A stretch of DNA of 64,000 nucleotides from Amphiura filiformis. Lineage: Eukaryota > Echinodermata > Ophiuroidea > Amphilepidida > Amphiuridae. A model generated the notes under the pieces. That model did no database searches. It was not told where the DNA came from and saw nothing but the letters and a program-made list of their open reading frames with translations. The translations under genes were made by a program, and so were the position numbers. The stretch is taken from the NCBI RefSeq assembly GCF_039555335.1, contig NW_027305502.1, positions 1,075,001 through 1,139,000 on the forward strand, written 5' to 3'. Position 1 is the first letter of the stretch. The number at the start of each line of letters is the position of its first letter. Positions 12,401 through 19,150 of the stretch are shown piece after piece.

Positions 12401-15283
12401 TTTCTTTGTGAAGTTACATCAATTTATCAATCGCTGAAAACAATATGAAGCAAAAGAATAATAACACTTTCTTTGTCAATAATTCAAAATCAATATTAGA
12501 GACATCCGACTCATTTCCCTTGATCGTGTCACATATTCATTCTTCTGCAGGTTGGTGATGCAAGGCAGTTTATTCCATTATTACAGCAAGCAAGAAATGC
12601 AGGTCTGAGGTTAGCCCTACACATTGCAGAGGTGAGTAGCATTTACTGATTCCGTTATTAGGCAATAGAAACAAATAAGTATGATCTTTCGATCGACCAT
12701 CGATGTTTGGTAGAAATATGGTCACGGTCGGATTGCATACAGCTGTTGGCAACTACGTTCATTAAATGAGATTTTTACTTTAGAGTTAGGATTATTATAG
12801 GTCACAAAGAGATTATGATGTTGACACTAGGGTTTGGGCAAAGATTACTCAGAACTCTTGCTGCCCCTGTTGCCCCCCAGAAAAAGCCAAAATTACGAAA
12901 ATTTCCCCTTTTGCTGTAATTTTGGGCAAAATTTGTTGATTTTGCCATCCCCTTACTTTTCCCCTCTAATGCCCCCTCCCGAAAAAATTCCTGGCACCGC
13001 CACTGATTATAGTTAGATGGTGACCTCAAATTGCTCATAAATCAGATTTTTTTATCATACCGTATGTTGCTCTAAAATCGGATTTGTTATCATTCCATTT
13101 GTATTATCCTAGAGATGCCATCAAGGAGTAGAGAGTCTGGCATTACTGAACATTCCCACAGACAGGATAGGCCATGGGACATTCCTACATCGGGTTGAAG
13201 GGTCACAAGAATTGGTGGCAGCAACAGAACTTCACAACATTCCTTTAGGTAAATATTTTGTGCTGTTATCGGGCTATTCCATTTGAAATCCACACTACCC
13301 CTGTGGAAGATTTTGGAAATATCTTCCACAGGGGGTATAATTTTAAATGGAATTTAAACTGATAGGCAGCTCCATTTGAATTTCATACACCCTCTGAGAA
13401 AGATTCAACCTGAATCTTCCGCAGAGGAGGTGAGTTTCAAATGGAGCTGCCTAATGCTAATTCCATTTGAAATTCATACTCCCTCTGTGGAAGATATTTC
13501 CAAAATCTTGCACAGGGTTAGTGTGGATTTCAAATGGAATAGCCCATTTATTCCACAAAGCAAAATATCTTTTGTTAATAGGATAGAGGAGTGTTTGGGT
13601 GAATCATAATTGTTCAGACACAGGCACTGTGTACGAACAGCCAGGTGGTCCCCCAACTGGAACTGACTATGAGGTCTTTGTCATCCTATGTTTGCCAGGG
13701 AGTTACCCTGATTGAAATTGGCTTTGAGGTCTTGGGTCATCCAGTGCATCTGCTGCACAGTTCAGTTTAATATCTTTCATTTAAAGAGTATGCACAGCTA
13801 CAACAAATACCGTTAAGATTTGCCTAATGGCGCACTTGGGCTCCTTTGCTTTGGGGGTACATTTCATTTGCAAATAGAGAGCTCCCTCCACTAAAATCCC
13901 AACAAGAATTACGATTCCATGCCCTTATTTGCTGGTGGGAATTTTACAGGCGGGTACTTTTAAGTTGTGCCTAAAATTCTACTTATGTCAAGTGAACCCA
14001 TAGCGCCATTAGGCGAATCTTTACGGTATGGGCCTTCAAAAGCGAAATGAAACATTTGGTTTTTTCACTTGCAGAATTATGTCAAACAGCCAACCATATT
14101 AGTAAGTCAGTGCCATCATATGATCAGCATCATTTCAAGTATTGGTATGACAAGGGACATCCGTGTGTTTTTTGTGTGAGTACCATGTTTTCATTTAATT
14201 TTACATCACTTTATCCATTTAAATAAGCATGATAGGCAGACGTTAAAATATACAGTCTAGATCAGTGCTCCAAAATGATGGTGGCACCATAGAACCATTA
14301 TAGTGGGAATGAACACAGCTTTGAATAGCGTGATGATTTTTTTGCGTACACTGCCCGATGTACGCCAGCATGTGCAACTTTGCGTAACGCAACCATGCCA
14401 ACGCACTCGTGATTGGTTAGCATTGTATCTAAGGTCGTGCGTTCGCGTTGTAGTTTGAAATATGCAATGTACGATCGCGGTTGAAAGCTGCATTCATTCA
14501 ATTGGAATTCCTACTATAATACAGACTATTTATCAACAGTCAAAGTGCCTGTGCTTAATGCTGTGAATTCTCGCATATTTAAAATATAAATGAATACACA
14601 ACATTCAGGAGCATGAATGGGTTAACTACAACCTAAAGAATGTAATTGTTAAAGCCAGTGTCTACTCTAATACAGGGATGGGCAACCTACGGCCCATCTA
14701 TATACAAATATTGTGTGATGTGTGAGACCTAGTTGAGAGAAAAGTGAATTTCAAATTTGAAAGTGTCTTTATTCAAGACAATTTTGTGATCATCCACCAC
14801 AAATGGACTATTAAGTCGGCATTATCTCTTTTTGAGTTATCGGGATGCAAATTTGCCTTTGCCAGTCCTTTAGATCTTACATCCTCTGATCAACCTTCCT
14901 TTTACGCGCTACTAAACCAATCATAGGGAGTTTGATTGACAGTGATATTGGACGCAAACTAGTCTTTTAAATTCCCTATTGAATTATATAATGCGACATG
15001 TGCATGTGTTTCTAAAACAAGTTTTTCAGGTTGGAAGGGATGTGAAACATCAAATAATGTTTTTATTATGCTTGTTTTTTTCACTTAACAGACAGACGAC
15101 AAAGGAGTTTTCCACACCACCCTAAGCAAAGAGTACCATCTTGCCATGACGACCTTTGACATTAGCAAAGAGCAACTGTGGCAACTTTCTGAACGGAGCA
15201 TAGACTACATATTTGCCGATGACAATGTCAAGCAGACTCTGCGTAAACGTTGGAACGATGAGAAGTCAAAACTACTGGTGTAA
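298..15283 (+). CDS. ADAL: ADAL/MAPDA-type adenosine deaminase-like gene, copy 1 (exons 3-9, 5' end outside window)
   Basis: Seven exons (298-443, 1996-2077, 7917-8043, 12551-12631, 13113-13248, 14075-14175, 15092-15283) join in frame to a TAA stop. The translation follows the N6-methyl-AMP deaminase (ADAL) branch of the adenosine deaminase family, which deaminates N6-methyl-AMP to IMP in the cytosol (family knowledge). Visible motifs, in order: YLELRSTPR, VRFILAIDRR, VDLSGDP, ALHIAE (metal His and catalytic Glu), DRIGHG, ELCQT, DQHHFKYW and TDDKGVF (metal/catalytic Asp pair). Exons 1-2, with the HxH motif, must lie left of base 1. All introns are GT-AG, and no stop or frameshift is seen from exon 3 onward. 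Compared with copy 2 it lacks one codon at the start of exon 3 and one in exon 7, and the first residues of exon 7 (RCHQGV) replace the family-like IPDQEA. It is probably functional, but that depends on the unseen 5' exons. Confidence 0.9.
449..1068. repeat. Two tandem copies of a ~300-bp inverted-terminus element, with tRNA B-box-like sequence
   Basis: Copies at about 449-745 and 768-1068 are near-identical. The pair starts TTAACCCTAACACTGACCC and ends GGTGTTAGGGTTAA, an inverted terminus. Each holds, on the - strand, a match to a tRNA T-arm (GGTTCGAATCCC in the second copy), preceded by GTTCAGCTTGGCATGCGAGG. This suggests a tRNA-related SINE module. A C-run interrupts the second copy. It lies in intron 3 of ADAL copy 1. 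Confidence 0.6.
1530..1871. repeat. Foldback MITE, TTCCATTTGAAATTCATAC family (diverged)
   Basis: The ends are inverted (GGGCTTTTCCAATTGAATTC against GATTTCAACTGGAATAGGCC). A second internal inverted pair has CCATTTGAAAT and TTCCACACAGGG words. It is related to the nested palindrome at 13271-13545. It sits in intron 3 of ADAL copy 1. Confidence 0.6.
1996..2077 (+). CDS. ADAL: ADAL copy 1, exon 4
   Basis: Acceptor tattctag, donor GTAAAA, 82 nt. It encodes GMTKRSYIETVLKAIQQ through the first two bases of an Arg codon completed in exon 5. It is nearly identical to 26086-26167 in copy 2. Confidence 0.9.
2108..3091 (-). repeat. 77-bp minisatellite made from ADAL exon 6 plus its 5' splice site, antisense, 12 full units
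   Basis: Units of exactly 77 bp start at 2158 and repeat without length change to 3081. A shortened first unit lies at about 2108-2157 and a 10-bp stub at 3082-3091. Read on the - strand each unit is GATTCCATTATTACAGCAAG through CACATTGCAGAG, then GTTAGTAGCATTTACT. That is the last ~60 bp of ADAL exon 6 followed by the start of intron 6. Units differ by a few substitutions (cctcag/ccacag, atgtgg/atatgg). The array is in intron 4 of copy 1, opposite in orientation to the gene. Confidence 0.95.
3091..4855. mobile_element. Long foldback element with 87-bp inverted termini
   Basis: Bases 3091-3177 and 4769-4855 are exact or nearly exact reverse complements (CTACCAAAAAAACGTTGACA at the left end). 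A second inverted pair lies inside at 3290-3317 and 4584-4610. No transposase ORF lies between. It hosts the MITE at 3830-4209. Confidence 0.85.
3830..4209. mobile_element. TTAA-bounded foldback MITE, GGGGGTACTACACC family, copy 1
   Basis: It starts TTAAGGTGGTACTACACACC and ends GCAGTACCACCTTAA. Internal arms are also inverted (CACTGGAATTTCAGTGACTC). The same family occurs at 15893-16232 and 31012-31368. Confidence 0.8.
5028..5950. repeat. Degenerate tandem repeat block (GGTTCTTTGTAGCCC / TTGGATATCC words)
   Basis: At least eight irregular copies of a module containing ggttctttgtagccctgcgg, caatctagttggatatcc and gagcggcggttgttggcggt. Spacing varies from about 55 to 170 bp, so units are mosaic rather than a clean satellite. 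No coding potential is recognised. Confidence 0.75.
6048..6335. repeat. Degenerate GTTGACTTGGCAAGATAA-type repeats
   Basis: Repeated palindrome-like words (gtcgacttggcatgataatt, atcttgccatcttgactt, ggcaagataattatcttg) recur about every 40-60 bp. This looks like an old inverted or tandem element. Confidence 0.5.
6868..6933 (-). pseudogene. tRNA-like sequence (Trp-like CCA anticodon loop), degenerate
   Basis: On the - strand it reads GGTCCGTGGCCTAATGGTTA (A-box-like), then TTGACTCCAGA (anticodon loop like tRNA-Trp CCA), then GAGTTGAAACCCGG (B-box lacking the conserved TTC). Only part of the acceptor stem pairs. A tRNA pseudogene or SINE head is more likely than an active gene. Confidence 0.4.
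7491..7658 (-). repeat. Continuation of the exon-6-derived 77-bp minisatellite (two units plus a partial)
   Basis: Unit joins fall at 7563 and 7640, again 77 bp apart. The first unit starts at unit position ~7 (aatc), the same point where the first array stops at 3091. The two arrays were therefore one before a 4.4-kb insertion split them. Confidence 0.9.
7917..8043 (+). CDS. ADAL: ADAL copy 1, exon 5
   Basis: Acceptor ctcaacag, donor GTATGA, 127 nt. It encodes (R)FILAIDRRNSLEAAAET through GVDLSGDPM. The final codon is ATG (Met) where copy 2 has AAG (Lys). The conserved DLSGDP segment is intact. Confidence 0.92.
8195..8520. repeat. GGGGCGTAGCTAG / GGGGGCA-type dispersed repeat
   Basis: Starts gcaggggcgtagctagc and continues with gggggcagc, then C/T-rich cttttgccctcc and gggggcactctaggggcc. 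Related G-rich words occur at 12.83, 16.5, 22.97, 35.1, 56.1 and 57.25 kb. Intron 5 of ADAL copy 1. Confidence 0.45.
8819..8918. repeat. Foldback hairpin (GGCCCCTGAACATG)
   Basis: tgctatgtgtcattggcccc with aacatg is mirrored by catgttcaggggccacaagc with acatagga, around a loop near 8868. Short MITE in intron 5 of ADAL copy 1. Confidence 0.7.
10031..11587 (-). CDS. Non-LTR retrotransposon reverse transcriptase (ORF2 C-terminal part)
   Basis: 518 codons. RT blocks in order: FRPVSNLPFLGKTIE, an AFDTVDH metal-binding motif in LDLSAAFDTVDHNIL, GLPQGSVVGP and the catalytic SYADDTQLYV. A C-terminal HWLPIRQRIVFKLMLLTYKA segment typical of CR1/L2/jockey-like elements follows. The frame enters from upstream without a true Met. 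The stop lies before the 3' UTR. Confidence 0.9.
   Translation of the reverse strand: MTCDDVLDIIKKSRVKTCSLDPLPACLIKDHLQCLLPSITAIVNASLNSGTFPTPLKQALVTPLPKKANLDVEDLKNFRPVSNLPFLGKTIERAAVSQLQGYIKNNNLYNQTQSAYRQFHSVETAIVRVTNDLLNAVDTHGEAILILLDLSAAFDTVDHNILLHRLKTRSGVKGTAHQWFASYLEKRQQSVVIESERSNPTDLDWGLPQGSVVGPEMFVIYSAPIEDIIKEHGMSSISYADDTQLYVLIKPSNRDSALDKLANCIEDIRLWMTENKLMLNNSKTELLHVTSRSARNVPNVDITIGNSTITPSKEVRDLGVILDKGLTMSAHINAVCKNASYAIYRIGKLRRYLDAENTEKLIHSFVTSRIDNCNSILYGLPDKELNKLQRIQNTAARVVTLSRKHDHITPVMVQLHWLPIRQRIVFKLMLLTYKALNGEAPVYISDLITTYQPSRTLRSASQYLLQEAPAKSKTYGRSFSVAAPRLWNRLPLAIRNSQTTSQPKSTPKTHLFNEAFNN
11584..12400 (-). pseudogene. Retrotransposon endonuclease C-terminus and linker, frameshifted from RT
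   Basis: The frame holds WGFQF before the Met at 12372, then THKRGHTLDLLITR and GLPSDHFAVECSV. These are the last blocks of an APE-type endonuclease; the SDH triplet carries the catalytic Asp-His. The ORF ends in a stop at about 11584 while the RT continues one frame over, so one indel near 11590-11610 broke ORF2. The N-terminal endonuclease is absent. Confidence 0.78.
12551..12631 (+). CDS. ADAL: ADAL copy 1, exon 6
   Basis: Acceptor ttctgcag, donor GTGAGT, 81 nt, phase 0 at both ends. It encodes VGDARQFIPLLQQ to ALHIAE, which holds the metal His and the catalytic Glu. The last ~60 bp plus ~17 bp of intron are the source sequence of the 77-bp minisatellite in intron 4. The intron here starts with the remnant of another unit (gattccgttatta) before diverging. 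Confidence 0.92.
12830..13015. repeat. GGGGGGCA-rich MITE fragment ending CACCGCCACTG
   Basis: The right end (CTGGCACCGCCACTG) mirrors the CAGTG(T/G)CGGCGCCA end of the element at 35119-35310, and inner words match (aaattacgaaaatttcccct, gggcaaaatttgttgatttt). The left terminus is missing. Intron 6 of ADAL copy 1. Confidence 0.55.
13113..13248 (+). CDS. ADAL: ADAL copy 1, exon 7
   Basis: Acceptor tatcctag, donor GTAAAT, 136 nt (139 in copy 2). It encodes RCHQGVESLALL, then DRIGHGTFLH and the start of the split Glu of ELCQT. The first six residues have drifted from IPDQEA. The frame stays open across the one-codon deletion after TFLH. Confidence 0.88.
13271..13545. mobile_element. Nested palindromic MITE (ATTCCATTTGAAATCCACAC)
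   Basis: The outer arms (GGGCTATTCCATTTGAAATC / GATTTCAAATGGAATAGCCC) enclose a second, independent palindrome (AGGCAGCTCCATTTGAATTT / GAGTTTCAAATGGAGCTGCC). The two share the TCCATTTGAA word, which suggests self-insertion of one family. Intron 7 of ADAL copy 1, 22 nt after exon 7. Confidence 0.8.
14075..14175 (+). CDS. ADAL: ADAL copy 1, exon 8
   Basis: Acceptor cacttgcag, donor GTGAGT, 101 nt. It encodes (E)LCQTANHISKSVPSYDQ, HHFKYWYDKGHP and CVFC. It corresponds to the family's ELCxTSN and DQHHF segments. Confidence 0.92.
14690..14960. repeat. Diverged copy of the ATAATCAAAGAC MITE family
   Basis: gatcaaccttccttttacgc and gggagtttgattgacagtg followed by actagtcttt match the inner right half of the MITE at 26582-26969. 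The left boundary is unclear. Intron 8 of ADAL copy 1. Confidence 0.5.
15092..15283 (+). CDS. ADAL: ADAL copy 1, exon 9 with stop
   Basis: Acceptor cacttaacag, 64 codons including TAA. It opens with TDDKGVFHTTLSKEYHLA, carrying the Asp pair that binds the metal and acts in catalysis in the ADA family. It continues through SERSIDYIFADD to a Lys/Arg-rich C-terminus. Confidence 0.94.
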   Translation, partial: TDDKGVFHTTLSKEYHLAMTTFDISKEQLWQLSERSIDYIFADDNVKQTLRKRWNDEKSKLLV

Positions 15284-15416
15284 TGGGTCAAATTTTGTAT
15301 TCGAAACAACTCTTTGGACATTCCTACAAATTTGACACACTAAACTATATCATAGATCTTCAACTAGATCTAAAAAACATTTGAATTGATGGTAACGAGG
15401 CAAAGAATATATCGTA

Positions 15417-15695
15417 CACTTCCCATAATGCATTTCTCCATTTCAATATCTGTACGGATTTGCTCTCCAGTGCAACGTGGGTCGATAGCGACTAAATGTA
15501 CCTCAATGAACAGAACACATCCAGATCTTGCAAAAATATGTTTATTTCATGACTATCAACCCATGGTTAGCCAGTCTATTCTCAAAATAAAAATGAAGGG
15601 AATCTACATTTAAGTGTCATTCGATGAAATGAGGTGATTTATCATGTTGCAAAGGATTCTGGGAGGGGTAAGATATCTTCTGTGATACCAAGGTA
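15417..15695 (+). repeat. Segment shared between ADAL copy 1 3' flank and ADAL copy 2 intron 8
   Basis: The run from cccataatgcatttctc to ggggtaagatatcttctgtg matches 32255-32790 in order and orientation. In copy 2 the match is broken by ~270 extra bases. In copy 1 it follows the stop codon; in copy 2 it precedes the last exon. Confidence 0.8.
15586..15591 (+). promoter_or_regulatory. AATAAA, possible poly(A) signal of ADAL copy 1
   Basis: A canonical AATAAA lies 303 nt after the stop codon. Others follow (for example near 15812), so the true 3' end is not settled by sequence alone. Confidence 0.35.
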
Positions 15696-15892
15696 TGGAA
15701 AACTTTGTTAGCTACAGTTTGGTAACTCAGTTGTAAATTACTGTGTTCTTAGTCTACTTTTTCCTTGTTTTTGGCTGCTACGCAGCTATTTATTTTATTT
15801 TTCTGATAACTAATAAAAAGCGTATAAAAAAGGCCCAGTAGTTTCACAAAGTTGCTTCACATTTTCTCAAAATTTCATGAAGTTAAGGGGGT

Positions 15893-16232
15893 ACTACACC
15901 CATGTGGTCAATTTTTGACTATTTTTGCATTTTTCTCAAAAAATAATAACACACTGGTAACAAAAGTTATGTAGATTATTGGGGCAAGGAATCCAATTAC
16001 TACACTGAAATTTCAGTGACTCAAGACAAGTGGTTCAGTATATATAATAGGAAATGAGGTACATCCTAGCGGTACCTTATTTCTTATCATAAATAACGAA
16101 CCGCTTGTCTTGGGTCACTGAAATTCCAGTGTAGTAATTGATTCCTTTAACTTTGTTACCACTGTGTAACTAGTTTTTAAGAAAAATGCAAAAATAGACA
16201 CAAATTTATCGAGGGGTGTAGTACCCCCTTAA
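15893..16232. mobile_element. TTAA-bounded foldback MITE, GGGGGTACTACACC family, copy 2
   Basis: It starts TTAAGGGGGTACTACACCC and ends GGGTGTAGTACCCCCTTAA, a perfect 19-bp inverted terminus. Internal arms are inverted as in the other copies. It lies just downstream of ADAL copy 1. Confidence 0.85.
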
Positions 16233-16910
16233 CTAAAAGTTTCACAAAAGTGCTTAATTTTCAAAATTACTCAAAACTGCTCCACCCTGCGTACAACTGC
16301 GTAATGTGAGCACGGATTGCGATAAGTTGCTGAAAATCTACCAATGTGGTCAGGCAATTTGAAGCAGCTTTGGGTCATGTTACGTAACATATAAAATGTT
16401 TGAAATGTCTAACGTTTTTGGACAATTTTGTCAACTTGGGCAATTTCCCCTGTGACATGTGGCCTAGTTCATGGAGAATAAGTTGAAGTAGTGGCGCAGA
16501 CAGGACTTTTTGCAGGGGGGGGGGCAAGGAGGGGCAAGGTAAATTTCCAGGGGGCAAACGTGACAAAAATGGGCTAAAAATTACAATCAAGGCTTCTCAC
16601 AAGGGGCCCCCTTGCCCCCTAAGCAGAAATGAGGAAAAAGGCAAGGAGTGGAAGACTTAAAGGTTACACCAAACATGCCAAAGAAGAAAGACTGAAGAAA
16701 TAGCATGACCACCATTTCTAAGACCCCTCTGAAATGACCTCCAATGGCTTTAAAAGTTATGGTCTTAGTTTTATAGCTGGGGGTCTAACTATAGCATACT
16801 GGGGGGTGGTCTAGCTATCAAACTAAGACCCCTGTAAAATCTTATGGTTTTAGTTTTAAAGTTGGGAGGAGGGTCTAAGGGGTGGTGCAATAATTATGTG
16901 TACCCCAGAG

Positions 16911-17319
16911 TGGTGAATTATAGGGGGGGCAAGCATTTTTGGCAGGTCGAAAGGGGGTGGTCAAGCAATTTTTGGCAAGTTGAAAGGGGGGGACAAGCGA
17001 TTTTTGGCACAGATATTTTGGGCATCATTTCTATATTTCGCCATAAAAAGGGGTAGGAAAACGTTAGGAACATGTTCAAATATGCACAATTTCCTGCTCG
17101 CTGCACTCGCACAATATGATTATTACAATTTAAGGTTTTAAATTCGAGTTCACCAAAATCTTGCATGTGTAGGGGGGGGGAAAGAATTTTTTGGCATGTC
17201 AAAAGGGCCTGGGGGGCAAAGGTTTTTTGACATGTCAAAAGGGGGGCAAAGATTTTTTGGCATGGCCAAAGGGGGGGGCAAGTGATTTTGGCAGACCATT
17301 TTGAGAATTCACCACCCCC
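16911..17319. repeat. G-rich element with inverted GTGGTGAATT ends and short internal repeats
   Basis: Left gagtggtgaattataggggg, right gagaattcaccaccccctat. Between them, ~35-bp modules such as aaaggggggcaagcgatttt with tggca recur in both halves. Confidence 0.55.
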
Positions 17320-17644
17320 TATATTTGACCAAGATAGAGCTACGAAAGACCCTTGATTTTGATAATTTCAGCTCTAAAAGACCCCAAATTGCTCATTCCT
17401 CGTATTTCTGGGTTTTTTTTCTTGCGATTTTAAACCAGAAAGCCAAGAAAGACCCTTGACCCCTTTTACCGGTACGCCGTCAGCTCCCAAAGACCCACCA
17501 CCTCAAAATTCCGTGGGGAACATACCCACCAAAATTGTTTGATGTGCCCCCCCCTCCCCCCGGGTGTGGTCAAACTATAAGACTCATTCTGAAATAATCC
17601 CAACTAGACATAGCCTCAGCTAGTCGTCAATGGCTTTAAAAATA

Positions 17645-18190
17645 AGGTCGTAGTTTATAGCCATAAGGGGCTAACCATAAAGGGGCTACCCCCACTTTTG
17701 GCAGTCGGGGGTGTACCGGGGAACTCAAATGATGAAAGTGACGTATAGGCTAGTGTGCCTACCGAAGTACAAGGGTCTATCTGTGGGAATTTTTGCCAAG
17801 TTTGGAAAGGGGTCATGGGGGCTCCAAGGTCGTAGTTTATAGCCATAAGGGGCTAACCATAAAGGGGCTACCCCCACTTTTGGCAGTCGGGGGTGTACCG
17901 GGGAACTCAAATGATGAAAGTGACGTATAGGCTAGTGTGCCTACCGAAGTACAAGGGTCTATCTGTGGGGATTTTTGCCAAGTTTGGAAAGGGGTCATGG
18001 GGGCTCCAAGGTCGTAGTTTATAGCCATAAGGGGCTAACCATAAAGGGCTACCCCCACTTTTGGCAGTCGAGGGGTGTGCCGGGAACTCAAATGATGAAA
18101 GTGACGTATAGGCTAGTGTGCCTACCGAAGTACAAGGGTCTATCTGTGGGGATTTTTGCCAAGTTTGGAAAGGGGTCATGGGGGCTCCAA
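17645..18190 (+). repeat. 182-bp tandem repeat, three units
   Basis: Units start with aggtcgtagtttatagccat at 17645, 17827 and 18009, a period of 182 bp. Copies are almost identical, with only small indels in G-runs. Short ORFs on both strands are by-products. Confidence 0.9.
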
Positions 18191-19087
18191 GAAAATGGGT
18201 CATTCAGTGTGGGATGCAAGTGGGTGTCATTGACCGTGAAAAAGGAACTTATTTCTGGGCAAGAAATGTGCCAGACATTGAAAACGAGGGTCATTGGGTG
18301 AAAGCTAATGAAATGTAAAATTAGCATTGTTAGTAGTTTTCGGTAAAATTAGTATTGTTAGTAGTTTTCGTTTTTTTTCCAACAGTGCTGGAGAAGTAGG
18401 AGGCCGCTTTTTTTTTTTTTTTTTTTGATGTGAGATTCTGAGGGATAAACCCCCTAGAGTCTTGGAAGTGAGGCTCTAAAGGCCTATTTAGGCCTACATA
18501 AGGACTTTACCCTTGCCTACATAATAACCATAGGCCTAAATTTGATTTTGATGGATGACTTGCCCTGGCCATGCAATTTACATGGGGACATTTGTTTCCA
18601 GCAATATGATCTGAATCAACTATGAACCAGGTAAATACATAACAAAAGTGTGCAAAAGCCATGAACAGTAGAAACTCTCTGGAGCCTGAGTGTAGTACTG
18701 TCTTGAAAAAATAGCCCGGTTCTATTTTGAGGAAACTATGAAAGGTCAGAGGTCCAGGGGTATTGCCTGACAAAATTACCAATATACACGAGGACTTTCC
18801 CTTGCTGGAAATAAATTTCCAGCAATAGTGTCCTCGTAAAGTGTGCATAATATAAAAGTTCCTAATTCCCAAGTGCCAATTTCTGAAAAAATTATCATCT
18901 CTAAAAAAAAATCTGTCAAATCCCAGAAATTGAGGAGGAAGGGACGAGAACCAAAACATTAATTTTATACGGCCTTAATTTAGCCTGAAATTTGGGCAAT
19001 CTTGGCCGCCAACCCCCCCCCCCCCCGCCGAGATTTTTTTTGACAGCTGGTTTAATAGCGCCACCTAGATAAATGTAAACAACAAAA

Positions 19088-19150
19088 ATGGCGACTGCGT
19101 CAGAAGAACATGTGTCTGAAGGAAAGTTTTGTAAACTTCTTCCAAAATTG
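19088..19150 (+). CDS. ADAL: ADAL copy 2, exon 1
   Basis: ATG in context aacaaaaATGG, 21 codons, donor GTAAAT. It encodes MATASEEHVSEG followed by KFCKLLPKL. The ending joins in phase 0 to ELHAH of exon 2, which rebuilds the LPKxELHAHLNGS motif of the family. That join supports this distant exon, 5.1 kb upstream of exon 2. Confidence 0.85.

Larger units (their letters stand above)
9721..12405 (-). mobile_element. 5'-truncated CR1/L2-like non-LTR retrotransposon
   Basis: The - strand carries the end of an endonuclease domain, a linker and a full reverse transcriptase. The 3' end (low coordinates) has a gcgctatataaattcttg word and a (TTA)n tail, typical of CR1/L2-clade elements. The 5' part of the endonuclease is missing, and one frameshift separates two ORFs near 11590, so the copy is dead. 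It is nested in a MITE in intron 5 of ADAL copy 1, opposite to the gene. Confidence 0.88.
9668..12532. mobile_element. GTGACATGATCAAGG-type MITE, split by a CR1-like retrotransposon
   Basis: The left terminus is GTGACAGGATCAAGGGGAAT. The right terminus (CGACTCATTTCCCTTGATCG) is its imperfect inverse. An uninterrupted relative is at 54114-54392. The retrotransposon (9721-12405) fills the middle. The right end stands 18 nt before the exon 6 acceptor of ADAL copy 1. Confidence 0.75.
15284..19087. other. Intergenic stretch between the two ADAL copies
   Basis: No gene recognised. It holds the copy 1 3' flank, a TTAA MITE (15893-16232), G-rich repeat matter at 16490-17320, a 182-bp triplication (17645-18190), a poly-T run near 18402 and a C-run near 19013. 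The last ~50 bp before the copy 2 ATG are presumed 5' UTR or promoter; no TATA box is evident. Confidence 0.6.
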
